From Coneutiohabitans thermophilus (GTDB lineage: Bacteria; Zhuqueibacterota; Zhuqueibacteria; Zhuqueibacterales; Zhuqueibacteraceae): a stretch of DNA of 14,766 bases. Location: the NCBI GenBank assembly GCA_034505235.1, contig JAPDQY010000140.1:1-14766 (forward strand), written 5' to 3'. A program made the position numbers and the translations under genes. Under the pieces are notes generated by a model. That model was not told the DNA's origin. It did not search any database and saw only the letters and a program-made list of their open reading frames with translations. Positions 1 through 6,797 of the stretch are shown piece after piece. Position 1 is the stretch's first letter, and each line of letters starts with the position of its first letter.

Positions 1-15
1 CAAGGATGCGAAGCC

Positions 16-51
16 GCAGAAGTCACCCTTCTGCCACGGTTTGACGGTGGC
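16..51. repeat. Two adjacent short hairpins at window edge
   Basis: GCAGAAG (16-22) pairs perfectly with CTTCTGC (28-34) around a 5-base loop. Immediately after, GCCAC (33-37) pairs with GTGGC (47-51), with a further possible G-C pair inside. The two stems share the bases at 33-34, so they would be alternative or stacked structures. Neither is followed by a T-run, so they do not look like terminators. They may be the end of an element that extends beyond the window. Confidence 0.4.
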
Positions 52-123
52 TTTATCCTGCGATTCAGCAAATACTCCCTGAATTTTGCATGCTGGCTTG
101 CTGTTCCCCGGAATGAATGCCGT

Positions 124-150
124 GTTCACCACGCTCCGTCAGGAGTGAAC
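124..150. repeat. Bulged palindrome, REP-like
   Basis: GTTCA (124-128) pairs with TGAAC (146-150), and CTCC (134-137) pairs with GGAG (142-145) around the loop GTCA. A 5-base bulge, CCACG (129-133), lies on the left arm. The bulged stem followed by TGTTTATAG resembles short dispersed extragenic palindromes. Only one copy is in the window, so its repeat status is an inference from shape. Confidence 0.35.
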
Positions 151-300
151 TGTTTATAGGCACGAGAATCTTGGAGGCTACCCAACTCCGTTGAGAGTGG
201 CCTGTGGAATTTCTCATGATCTGGCGCAGTTTTTTGGGGAGACCAAGCCGGGCACTTCTGAGGGAGTTGGCAGCAATTCTGCTTGCAAGATTTTTTCTGC

Positions 301-317
301 ACCACCCCCTGGGTGGT
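301..317. repeat. GC-rich hairpin
   Basis: ACCACCC (301-307) pairs perfectly with GGGTGGT (311-317) around a 3-base loop. A TTTTTT run lies just before it on the plus strand (within about 290-297), not after it. It is therefore not a plus-strand terminator, and on the minus strand the run would read as A. Its role is unknown. Confidence 0.35.
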
Positions 318-453
318 TGGGCGTCGCGATCAAACCGGCGTTCCCGCTGATGGGATCAATCTGGGTGGAAAATTCAGGTGGTGACATTCGGCAAGAGGTC
401 TGCGCCGCGCCCCTACAAGTAACTCAGGCTTTACGCGGTTCAAGAGTTTTGAC

Positions 454-481
454 TTGATTCTCTAGCGGCAAACGCTAGATT
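454..481 (+). promoter_or_regulatory. Possible promoter with palindromic operator
   Basis: TTGATT (454-459) and TAGATT (476-481) are separated by 16 bases and could be -35 and -10 boxes. An alternative -35, TTGACT, lies at 449-454. The palindrome TCTAGCGGCAAACGCTAGA (461-479; 7-bp perfect arms, 5-base spacer) fills the spacer and overlaps the -10. That is where a repressor site would be expected. It lies about 65 bases before the ATG at 547. Promoter and operator are inferred from position and symmetry only. Confidence 0.3.
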
Positions 482-546
482 CCGACTGACTCCGCCAGAG
501 CAAGTGTTTCCAACTCCGCAAGTCAGGCTAGCCCACGGAGCGTGGC

Positions 547-3468
547 ATGAAAAGATGGCTGCTTCTGCTGCTTGTCCTTCTGGCCTGGACGGCCACGAGT
601 GAAGGGCAATATTACTTTGGCCGCAACAAGGTGCAGTACAATCATTTTGAGTGGCAAATTTTCAAAACCCGCCATTTCGACATCTATTTTTATCCGGAGA
701 TGCGTGAGCTGGCGGAAATCGGCGCCACCTTCGCCGAGGAGGCCTACAGCCGGCTGGAAAATCTCACCAATTACAGCTTCAATCATCCCATTCCGCTGAT
801 TTTTTATTCCAATCATTTTCACTTTCAGCAGACCAACACCATTCCCAACCTGATTCCCGAGGGGGTGGGCGGCTTCTTCGAGTTTTTGAAGGGTCGCGTG
901 GTGATTCCAGCCACCGGCAGTCTGTCGGAATTCGAACATGTCATCAATCATGAATTGGTGCACGTGTTCACACACGGCCGGGCCAACCGCATTTTGAAGG
1001 ATCATAAACGCACCCAGCATGCCGGGCTGCCGCTGTGGTTCACCGAAGGCATTGCGGAGTATTGGTCGGAAGGCTGGGACAGCGAAGCGGAGATGTTCAT
1101 TCGCGACGCCGTGCTCGCCGGACAACTGGTGCCGCTCAGCCAGATGTATCGCATCTACGGCACTTTTCTGATGTACAAGGAAGGTCAGGCCATTTGCAAG
1201 TTCATTGCCGAACGCTATGGCGAGCAAAAGTTGCTGCAGTTGATTGAGAACATCTGGAAGGCCGATAATTTTTCCGAGGTCATGAAGCTTACGCTGGGGG
1301 TGGACTACCGCGAGTTCGACAAGCTCTGGCTCTATCATCTCAAGAAGGAAAAATACCCGCTGCTGGAGGATCATGATGTGCCCGGCATGATCACCCGCCA
1401 CCTCACCGACAAGGGCATCAGCACCAAGCCGGCCTTTGCCTGCTATGGCGAACAGCGCGAAATCGTGTTCCTGTCCAATCGCGTCGGTTATTCGAACATC
1501 TACCGCATGCCCTACGGCATGGAACGCGCGGAAAAGGGGCATCCCGAAACCCTGGTGGATGGCGAGCGCACCACCGAATTCGAAGCCTTCAATTTGTTGC
1601 GCAGCAAACTGGATGTCAACCGTCACGGTTTGCTGGCATTCGTTTCGAAGAGCCGGGGGTATGACGCACTCTATATCTATTCGCTGAGCCGGAAGAAAAT
1701 TGTCAGCCGGCATCAATTCGATGAGCTCGTCACCCTGAGTTCGCCGAGCTGGTCGCCGGACGGCCGTCGTCTGGCATTTGCCGCCACCGGTTTCGCGGGC
1801 ATGCGCGATCTTTTTTTGCTCGATCTCGACAGCGAGCGGCTGACCAAACTGACCAACGACCATTATGACGACCGCGATCCCGCCTGGTCACCGGACGGCC
1901 GCGTGCTGGCGTTTGCTTCCGACCGCACGGTTTACGGCCGGCAGGGCGCCTATAATCTCTTTTTCTATCATCTTGGCAGCGGCGAGATCGAATACGTCAC
2001 CTACGGCAAACATCGCGATTACGCGCCGGCGTGGTCAGCCGACGGCCGGGCGCTGGCGTTCACCTCCGACCGCGACGGCGCCTTCAATCTCTGGATGCTG
2101 CAGGTGCCGGGCAACGAGATGCAGGTGGCCACCACTGCCAGCCTCGACAATCCCTTCAAAAACGGCGATGCTGTTTCCGCGCCGTTGTATCCCCGCGCCA
2201 TCAACGGCGCCGCCGAAATGCGCAAGCTCACCAGTTTCACCACCGGTGCCTTCGATCCGGAATGGACCGACAAGGGCAGCCTGCTGTTCACCGCCTTCGA
2301 GCGCTTCAACTTCCAAATTCGCGAGCTGGAAAACGTGCAGGAGGTGTTCGAGCAGGCCACCGTCCGGGCAGTGGACACGCTGCACGTTCGCCGGCCGCCC
2401 TGGACCATTGCCAAGCTCAGCGGTGAAATGTCGCCGACGCAATTTTCCTACAAGCGCAAATTCAGCCTGGATATCGCGCAAAGCCAGATCACACAGGATC
2501 CCATTTTTGGCGCGGCGGGCGGGGCGCAGCTTGCGATGTCGGACATGCTCGGCAATGAACAGTATCATTTTCTGGTGTTCAACAACGCGCAAACCCGCAG
2601 CGAATTTTTGGAGAGCTTCAACGTCGCGGTCAGCCGCTTCGATCTCTCGCGGCGCGCCAATCATGCCTTTGGGCTGTATCATTTCGCCGGGCGCTACTAC
2701 AACTATGCGGAAGGTTACTTTTTCGAACGGCGCTATGGCGGTTTTGGCGCGCTCAGCTATCCGCTCAGCGTGTTTGAGCGTGTCGAAGCCAGTGTCAATG
2801 TGCGCCAGTCCCACAAACACTGGGAGGGCCTCTCGCTGGCGCGCGATGCGCTGCTGGTCTCCAATTTTGTGTCGTTCGTCAAGGACAATTCCCTGTGGGG
2901 CCCCTCCGGGCCGGTGGATGGCCGGCGCTTCAACTTCGCGCTGGGTTACACGGTCGATGTGCGCCATTCCAAGGTGAATTTCTACACCATTCTCGCGGAT
3001 TACCGCCATTACTTCCGGCTCGGCGTGCGCAACGCCTATGCGCTGCGGCTGCAGACACAGTACAATCAAGGCAAGGAAGCCTATCCCTTTTTCATGGGCG
3101 GCAGTTGGGATTTGCGGCTCTATCCCCGCTGGCGCATCTGGGGCCAAAAGACGTTTCTGCTCAGCCAGGAGCTGCGCTTTCCTTTCATCGACGGCTTTGT
3201 CGTGGCATTCCCCTTTGGCGGCGTGGGTTTCAGCTCCATTCGCGGAGCCCTGTTTGTGGATCTTGGCAATGCCTGGGATCAAAAGCTCGAGCGCCTGCTC
3301 GGCAGCACGGGCTTCGGCGTGCGCCTGCGCGTCGGCGGCTTCCTGGTGTTGCGCTATGATATCGGTCGGCGTTTTTACTGGAATGACCTCGATCGCGGAC
3401 TCGCACCCGGCCGGCTGCAGCTCGACCGCAAAGTCTACCAGCAATTTTTCTTCGGGTGGGATTTCTGA
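547..3468 (+). CDS. Secreted zinc metalloprotease with TolB-like propeller and Omp85-like C-terminal beta-barrel
   Basis: The product has 973 residues. An ATG with GGAG six bases upstream begins a clear signal peptide (MKRWLLLLLVLLAWTATSEG). Residues about 35-250 form a gluzincin-type peptidase (peptidase MA-like). They carry HELVH at H135-H139 and WFTEGIAEY, where E167 is the probable third zinc ligand. Residues about 290-560 contain WD40-like/PD40 repeats of TolB type, with SPSWSPDG, DPAWSPDG and APAWSADG at W402, W447 and W496. The rest (about 630-973) is rich in alternating aromatic strands. It includes FVDLGNAWD and GFGVRLRVGG, close to the last strands of Omp85/surface-antigen barrels, and ends in a terminal Phe (FFFGWDF), the usual BAM-recognition signal. 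No POTRA repeats are visible. By inference it is an outer-membrane-anchored protein with a periplasmic or surface protease and propeller. Substrate unknown. It leads an apparent three-gene cassette with a BamB-like lipoprotein and a PEGA protein. Confidence 0.85.
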   Translation: MKRWLLLLLVLLAWTATSEGQYYFGRNKVQYNHFEWQIFKTRHFDIYFYPEMRELAEIGATFAEEAYSRLENLTNYSFNHPIPLIFYSNHFHFQQTNTIPNLIPEGVGGFFEFLKGRVVIPATGSLSEFEHVINHELVHVFTHGRANRILKDHKRTQHAGLPLWFTEGIAEYWSEGWDSEAEMFIRDAVLAGQLVPLSQMYRIYGTFLMYKEGQAICKFIAERYGEQKLLQLIENIWKADNFSEVMKLTLGVDYREFDKLWLYHLKKEKYPLLEDHDVPGMITRHLTDKGISTKPAFACYGEQREIVFLSNRVGYSNIYRMPYGMERAEKGHPETLVDGERTTEFEAFNLLRSKLDVNRHGLLAFVSKSRGYDALYIYSLSRKKIVSRHQFDELVTLSSPSWSPDGRRLAFAATGFAGMRDLFLLDLDSERLTKLTNDHYDDRDPAWSPDGRVLAFASDRTVYGRQGAYNLFFYHLGSGEIEYVTYGKHRDYAPAWSADGRALAFTSDRDGAFNLWMLQVPGNEMQVATTASLDNPFKNGDAVSAPLYPRAINGAAEMRKLTSFTTGAFDPEWTDKGSLLFTAFERFNFQIRELENVQEVFEQATVRAVDTLHVRRPPWTIAKLSGEMSPTQFSYKRKFSLDIAQSQITQDPIFGAAGGAQLAMSDMLGNEQYHFLVFNNAQTRSEFLESFNVAVSRFDLSRRANHAFGLYHFAGRYYNYAEGYFFERRYGGFGALSYPLSVFERVEASVNVRQSHKHWEGLSLARDALLVSNFVSFVKDNSLWGPSGPVDGRRFNFALGYTVDVRHSKVNFYTILADYRHYFRLGVRNAYALRLQTQYNQGKEAYPFFMGGSWDLRLYPRWRIWGQKTFLLSQELRFPFIDGFVVAFPFGGVGFSSIRGALFVDLGNAWDQKLERLLGSTGFGVRLRVGGFLVLRYDIGRRFYWNDLDRGLAPGRLQLDRKVYQQFFFGWDF

Positions 3469-3572
3469 GCGAAAGCGGTGAGCGCGGGGCAGGAGGGGAG
3501 GTCATCACTCCGGCGAAAATGACAGACAATGAAACGATGATTTCTACGCCGGGGCTTGCAGAAAGAGAGAAC

Positions 3573-4721
3573 ATGTTGCGAGTGCATCCAATTTGCTGTT
3601 TGCTGGCCCTGGCCACGCTCGCGGGCTGCTCCAAAGCGCCGCTGCAGTTGCGTCTGCCGGACAATCCGCAAGGGGATTGGCGTACCGCCGGCTTTGATGC
3701 CCGCCGCAGTTCGGCACGCGCGGAAACGCTCATCCCGCCCCTGCAGCAGGTTGCCCGCTTCCGGCTTTCGTCCGCGGCGGCGCAAAATCTGTTCGTCAGC
3801 CGCGGTTTTTTGTTCGCGCCCACTCTTGACGGCCGCATCTACGTGGTCGATTTGGAGAAACGCGAAATCGTGCGCAAATGGAAGCTGCCCCAGGGCAATG
3901 CCGGCACGCTCACCGTGACTCCCAATTCGGTTGTGCTTGCCATGCGCCATGGCAAGCACACGCTGGCCCATTTCGATCTCGCCAGCGGCAGGCGCTGGTG
4001 GGCAATCGATGCCGGCGACATCGCCAGCGAGCCATTGCTCGCCGACAGCCTGCTGTTCGTCGCCGCGCTCTACCAGCATGTCGATGCCTACCACCTGCGC
4101 GATGGACAGCGGCGCTGGCAATTCAAAACCCATGCCCAATTGCATGCTTCGCCCGCGCTCAGTGAAGGCGTGCTGGTAGTCGCTGCCGATAACGGCATGG
4201 TTTACGGCCTGCGGCCCGAGAGCGGCAGGAAGATCTGGGAAACCGATCTCGAACAACCGGTGCTGGCCACGCCCGTGATTCACGGCCGGCGCGTTTTCCT
4301 GGGCACGGCGCGGGATCAAGTGGTCGCGCTGGATTTGGTCAAGGGCGAGATTCTGTGGCGCGCCACGAGCCCCGGTCGCATCTTCCTTGCACCCGCGGTG
4401 AATGACAGCCTGCTCGTGCTGGCCTGCGCTGACGGCCGCTTGCGTGCGCTGCTACCGGCCTCGGGCCGGCTCAAGTGGGAGTTCCGCGCGCTCAGTGTGA
4501 TTGGCACCTCGCCTCTGCTTGCCGGCGAAACCATTTTCTTTGGTGCGCTCGACCGCCACCTCTATGCGGTGCGCGCCGGCGACGGCGGACTGCTCTGGCG
4601 CCAGGAACTGGAAGGCCGCGTGCGCACCAATCCCGTTTTGTGGCAGGGGCATCTGATCCTCGCCAGTGAAGAGCGTGAGCTTTACCTCTTTGCCTCATCA
4701 CGTCCTGCCGGCGGAGAATGA
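3573..4721 (+). CDS. BamB-like PQQ-propeller outer-membrane lipoprotein
   Basis: The product has 382 residues. The frame is open further upstream, but ATG 3573 is chosen because it is preceded by AAAGAGAG and begins a textbook lipoprotein signal (MLRVHPICCLLALATLAGC). The lipidated residue would be C19. Ser follows it, so no inner-membrane-retention Asp is present at +2. The mature part is about eight repeats of the PQQ/beta-propeller type, each ending in patterns such as LDLVKGEILW, RPESGRKIW, LRDGQRRW and VRAGDGGLLW. Length, lipobox and blade number match BamB, the propeller lipoprotein of the outer-membrane assembly complex. It follows directly after a gene for an Omp85-like barrel protein, which fits a role in barrel assembly or as a partner of that protein. 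PQQ-binding residues for a dehydrogenase are not evident. It could also be a generic PQQ-repeat lipoprotein, so no gene symbol is given. Confidence 0.8.
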   Translation: MLRVHPICCLLALATLAGCSKAPLQLRLPDNPQGDWRTAGFDARRSSARAETLIPPLQQVARFRLSSAAAQNLFVSRGFLFAPTLDGRIYVVDLEKREIVRKWKLPQGNAGTLTVTPNSVVLAMRHGKHTLAHFDLASGRRWWAIDAGDIASEPLLADSLLFVAALYQHVDAYHLRDGQRRWQFKTHAQLHASPALSEGVLVVAADNGMVYGLRPESGRKIWETDLEQPVLATPVIHGRRVFLGTARDQVVALDLVKGEILWRATSPGRIFLAPAVNDSLLVLACADGRLRALLPASGRLKWEFRALSVIGTSPLLAGETIFFGALDRHLYAVRAGDGGLLWRQELEGRVRTNPVLWQGHLILASEERELYLFASSRPAGGE

Positions 4722-4724
4722 GCC

Positions 4725-5651
4725 TTGGTCTCCTGCAAGCAATGGTCTCGCACCCGCAAGCCGCACACGATCTGTGCGAACAGGGACTCCTGCCGCTGCA
4801 CGTTGCGCCTTGCCTGCTGGCGGCGCGGCAGCCGCCTGGCAATCGTGATGCTTGCCATGAGCGTCGCGAACTTGCCGGCGCAGCTTGCCGGAGCGGATTC
4901 CACCCACGCGCTCGTTTCGATTCTCTCCCGCCATGCCGGCCTGCCGGTTTTTCTCGATGACATTCAAATTGGCGTGACCCCCTTGCATCATTACCGAGTC
5001 GCCGCCGGCGAACATGAGTTTGGCGTGCGCCGCAGCGATTCCTCGAGCTGGCTCGCTTCCGACTGGATACAACGCGTCACGCTCGCCGCCGGTGATACCG
5101 TGACGTTGGTGGCGGAGTTTTATCGCAGCTATTTCATCACGTCCACCCCTTACGGTGCGGAAGTCTGGCGGGAGCACAAATTGGAAGGCACGACACCGCT
5201 GGTTTTGCGTCTGCCGGAGCAGGCCCGCACCACGGTGGAAGTCGTCATGCCGGGATATTATCCCCGCGTTCTCGAACTCGCACCACCTCCCGGGGAGGCG
5301 GGGCTTGCCGAGCCCGTGCGGCACTTTGAGCTCGTCCTTGAAAAAGACCCCGCCTTTGCCTCCCGGCACGAGCAGGCCTCCCACGCGCGTGAGCGGCGCC
5401 GCGTACGCTACCTGGGATTGACTTACCTCGCTGCAGGTGCCAGTCTGGCTGTCGGTGTGGCAGCCATCTATTTCAAACACGAGGCTGATCAGGCATACCG
5501 GCAGTATCAAAGTTATGGGGACCCGGTGCTGCGGGAGAGTTATTACGCACGCGCCCGGCGGTATGATCGCTACTCCGGTGCCGCTTTTGCGTCATTCCAA
5601 ATCAGTTTTGCATTGTCGTTTTATGGCTTTCTGCAGTCCATGCGCCGATGA
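4725..5651 (+). CDS. PEGA-domain membrane protein
   Basis: The open frame gives 308 residues from a TTG at 4725, three bases after the previous stop, with GGCGGAG suitably upstream. The first residues are poor in protein character. Other possible starts are TTG 4803, which gives a better signal peptide (RLACWRRGSRLAIVMLAM), or ATG 4848. Numbered from 4725, residues 63-131 and 135-186 look like two PEGA-type beta domains (VFLDDIQIGVTPL; STPYGAEVWREHKLEGTTPL). A charged stretch at 205-229 follows, then a membrane helix (230-250), a Tyr-rich segment (251-283) and a second hydrophobic helix (284-304). PEGA domains are extracytoplasmic and of poorly known function, often linked to the envelope. 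Near-overlap with the upstream gene suggests translational coupling and a shared envelope role. The start is the least certain point. Confidence 0.75.
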   Translation: MVSCKQWSRTRKPHTICANRDSCRCTLRLACWRRGSRLAIVMLAMSVANLPAQLAGADSTHALVSILSRHAGLPVFLDDIQIGVTPLHHYRVAAGEHEFGVRRSDSSSWLASDWIQRVTLAAGDTVTLVAEFYRSYFITSTPYGAEVWREHKLEGTTPLVLRLPEQARTTVEVVMPGYYPRVLELAPPPGEAGLAEPVRHFELVLEKDPAFASRHEQASHARERRRVRYLGLTYLAAGASLAVGVAAIYFKHEADQAYRQYQSYGDPVLRESYYARARRYDRYSGAAFASFQISFALSFYGFLQSMRR

Positions 5652-5703
5652 GCCTGGCGTGACCTGCCCGGAATCTCCCCGCGCAAAACGCAGCCCGAAA
5701 ATG

Positions 5704-5738
5704 CCAGAGCCTGGTGCCGCATGGCTGCCAGGCTCTGG
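5704..5738. terminator. Strong hairpin between convergent genes
   Basis: CCAGAGCCTGG (5704-5714) pairs perfectly over 11 bp with CCAGGCTCTGG (5728-5738). GCC (5716-5718) and GGC (5723-5725) can pair inside the loop. It lies between the plus-strand stop at 5651 and the minus-strand stop at 5790. On the minus strand the stem is followed by CATTTTC, a modest T-run. On the plus strand it is followed by AAAATCTCTCT. It is therefore best read as a terminator for the minus-strand genes and possibly a transcription barrier in both directions. Confidence 0.6.
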
Positions 5739-5754
5739 AAAATCTCTCTGCAAA

Positions 5755-5776
5755 CCGGTGCAGCAGGCAGCACCGG
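5755..5776 (-). terminator. Second hairpin after the BON-LysM gene
   Basis: CCGGTGC (5755-5761) pairs with GCACCGG (5770-5776) around an 8-base loop. On the minus strand it is the first hairpin met after the stop of the BON-LysM gene at 5790, and it is followed by TTTG, a weak T-run. It may act in tandem with the stronger hairpin at 5704-5738. Confidence 0.4.
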
Positions 5777-5789
5777 CGCGCAGAGGCTG

Positions 5790-6167
5790 TTATTTGAACG
5801 GCAGTTTCAGTTTTTGACCGACTTTGATCAGATCCGGATTGCTGAGAATGTCCTTGTTCAGGTTGAAGATTTCCATGTAGCGTTTGGCATCGCCGAGGTG
5901 CTGCTTCGCCAGCTTTGACAGGGTGTCGCCGGATTTTACGGTGTAATACCCATAGACGTCGGTTCTCTCGACCTTGATGTCAGCCACGATCTCGTTTTCC
6001 CAGTTGGGATAGGTTTTGATCTTGTCCCAGAGCAAATCCTTTTCCATTTGGTACGTGGTCGTGCCTTTGATGTACAACTTGCCTCCTTCCTCCCGAACGT
6101 CACCATCCTTGACTTGCAATTTGATCCCCAGGTCGAGCAAGTCCTGATACTTCTCTTTGAGTGCCAT
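5790..6167 (-). CDS. BON-LysM protein, Kbp/YgaU-like
   Basis: The product has 125 residues. The start at 6167 is chosen because AAGGAG lies seven bases upstream (6175-6180 on the plus strand). The longer open frame has no such site and adds unlikely residues. Residues about 10-70 resemble a BON domain (VREEGGKLYIKGTTTYQMEK). Residues 74-122 are a clear LysM domain (YTVKSGDTLSKLAKQHLGDA ... IKVGQKLKLP). There is no signal peptide. The same order of domains, small size and lack of export signal are found in E. coli Kbp (YgaU), a cytoplasmic potassium-binding protein. By family it may sense or buffer K+; peptidoglycan binding is less likely without export. The N-terminal domain is divergent, so the K+ role is an inference. 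It has two hairpins downstream and a direct-repeat pair upstream. Confidence 0.82.
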   Translation of the reverse strand: MALKEKYQDLLDLGIKLQVKDGDVREEGGKLYIKGTTTYQMEKDLLWDKIKTYPNWENEIVADIKVERTDVYGYYTVKSGDTLSKLAKQHLGDAKRYMEIFNLNKDILSNPDLIKVGQKLKLPFK

Positions 6168-6217
6168 TTGCCGGCTCCTTTCACGAAGAGGATTGAAAAT
6201 GCGGACACACCTCATGC

Positions 6218-6249
6218 TGTGCAAAGACTGTGCTGCCATTGTGCAAAGA
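6218..6249. promoter_or_regulatory. Direct repeats upstream of the BON-LysM gene
   Basis: TGTGCAAAGA occurs exactly at 6218-6227 and 6240-6249. The start-to-start distance is 22 bases, about two helical turns. The pair sits about 50-80 bases upstream of the minus-strand start at 6167, so it could be a tandem regulator site. No convincing -35/-10 pair was identified here, and function is inferred only from spacing and position. Confidence 0.3.
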
Positions 6250-6299
6250 TTAACAGCCAATTGCAACTGAAATTTGTGCACGACCTTTTGCCGAGTGCG

Positions 6300-6614
6300 T
6301 CATTCGAGCAAATCCAACGCGGCCTGCAGCTCGCTGGCAGCGTGGTGATTGCCGGCGCCGCGGGCCGCCTGCAAGCCGGCACGATAGATTGCGATCGCCT
6401 CCGGAATGCGATTGAGCCCTTCCAGCAGGCGGGCGTATTGATAATAGGTCGGCACATAATCTGGATGCTCGGCGACCAGCCGTTCAAAATGTGTCAAGGC
6501 CTCCTGCGTCCGGTTCAGCTTGGTAAGCTCCAGCGCGACCAGATAACGCGTGAAAGCATCTGCAGGATCATTGTTCAAGCTGCGCAGTAATTTTTCAAGT
6601 CTGGTGGTTTCCAT
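6300..6614 (-). CDS. Small TPR-repeat protein
   Basis: The product has 104 residues from the ATG at 6614; the upstream extension of the frame is poor in protein character. GGGG lies a few bases upstream as a weak ribosome binding site. Residues about 19-52 and 53-86 form two tetratricopeptide repeats (AFTRYLVALELTKLNRTQEA; YYQYARLLEGLNRIPEAIAI). A short helical cap rich in Ala and Leu follows to the end. There is no signal peptide or membrane segment, so it is probably a cytoplasmic adaptor or a small scaffold. It is on the same strand as the BON-LysM gene, 132 bases upstream of it, and divergent from the debranching enzyme. The partner is unknown. Confidence 0.72.
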   Translation of the reverse strand: METTRLEKLLRSLNNDPADAFTRYLVALELTKLNRTQEALTHFERLVAEHPDYVPTYYQYARLLEGLNRIPEAIAIYRAGLQAARGAGNHHAASELQAALDLLE

Positions 6615-6713
6615 GGCAGCCCCGGTTTTCTGAGTGATTTTTTCCCAACATAATCGCCCTGCCCCATAAATGCAAGGGGCAGTCGCGGCAGGGACGGCAC
6701 ACGCAAAATCAAC

Positions 6714-6741
6714 TTGGCAGAAAGGCAATTTCTTTTATCTT
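6714..6741 (+). promoter_or_regulatory. Candidate promoter of the debranching enzyme gene
   Basis: TTGGCA (6714-6719) and TATCTT (6736-6741) are separated by 16 bases. They lie about 57 bases before the GTG at 6798 and about 100 bases from the divergent TPR gene. The local sequence is AT-richer than the genes. No operator or CRE-like site is evident. Confidence 0.4.
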
Positions 6742-6797
6742 GCATGTTCATCTGCCGGATACGGCAAACTGGCACAATTCACGCGAGGAGTTTTGTC

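Larger units (their letters stand above)
1..546. other. Gene-free leader region with several hairpins
   Basis: I see no convincing gene here. Short open frames exist, including one on the plus strand from the window edge to a TAG at 157-159 and one at 191-457, but none has a recognisable domain, a good ribosome binding site or neighbour-like codon use. The region holds four hairpins (16-34, 33-51, 124-150, 301-317) and a palindrome at 461-479. The last part, roughly 440-546, probably carries the promoter and 5' leader of the cassette that starts at 547. Confidence 0.6.

Noticed and set aside
1..159. Open frames touching the window edge, one on the plus strand ending at 157-159 and one on the minus strand from a GTG at 129
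   Set aside because: Each is short, shows no family I recognise and overlaps hairpins. A partial gene reaching in from outside cannot be excluded.
191..457. An 88-codon open frame in the leader region
   Set aside because: No Shine-Dalgarno sequence, no recognisable domain and an uneven composition; it also runs through the hairpin at 301-317.
1865..2977. A 370-codon plus-strand open frame in another frame of the protease-barrel gene
   Set aside because: Arg/Ser/Pro-rich shadow frame without motifs, wholly inside the real gene.
523..3444. Long minus-strand open frames (523-1863 and 2035-3444) opposite the protease-barrel gene
   Set aside because: They show no recognisable motif, lack ribosome binding sites, and lie fully against a gene with clear protease, propeller and barrel signatures.
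3573..4721. Calling the PQQ-repeat protein a quinoprotein dehydrogenase
   Set aside because: It is far shorter than PQQ dehydrogenases, consists only of propeller blades behind a lipobox, and shows no evident catalytic or cofactor-binding residues.
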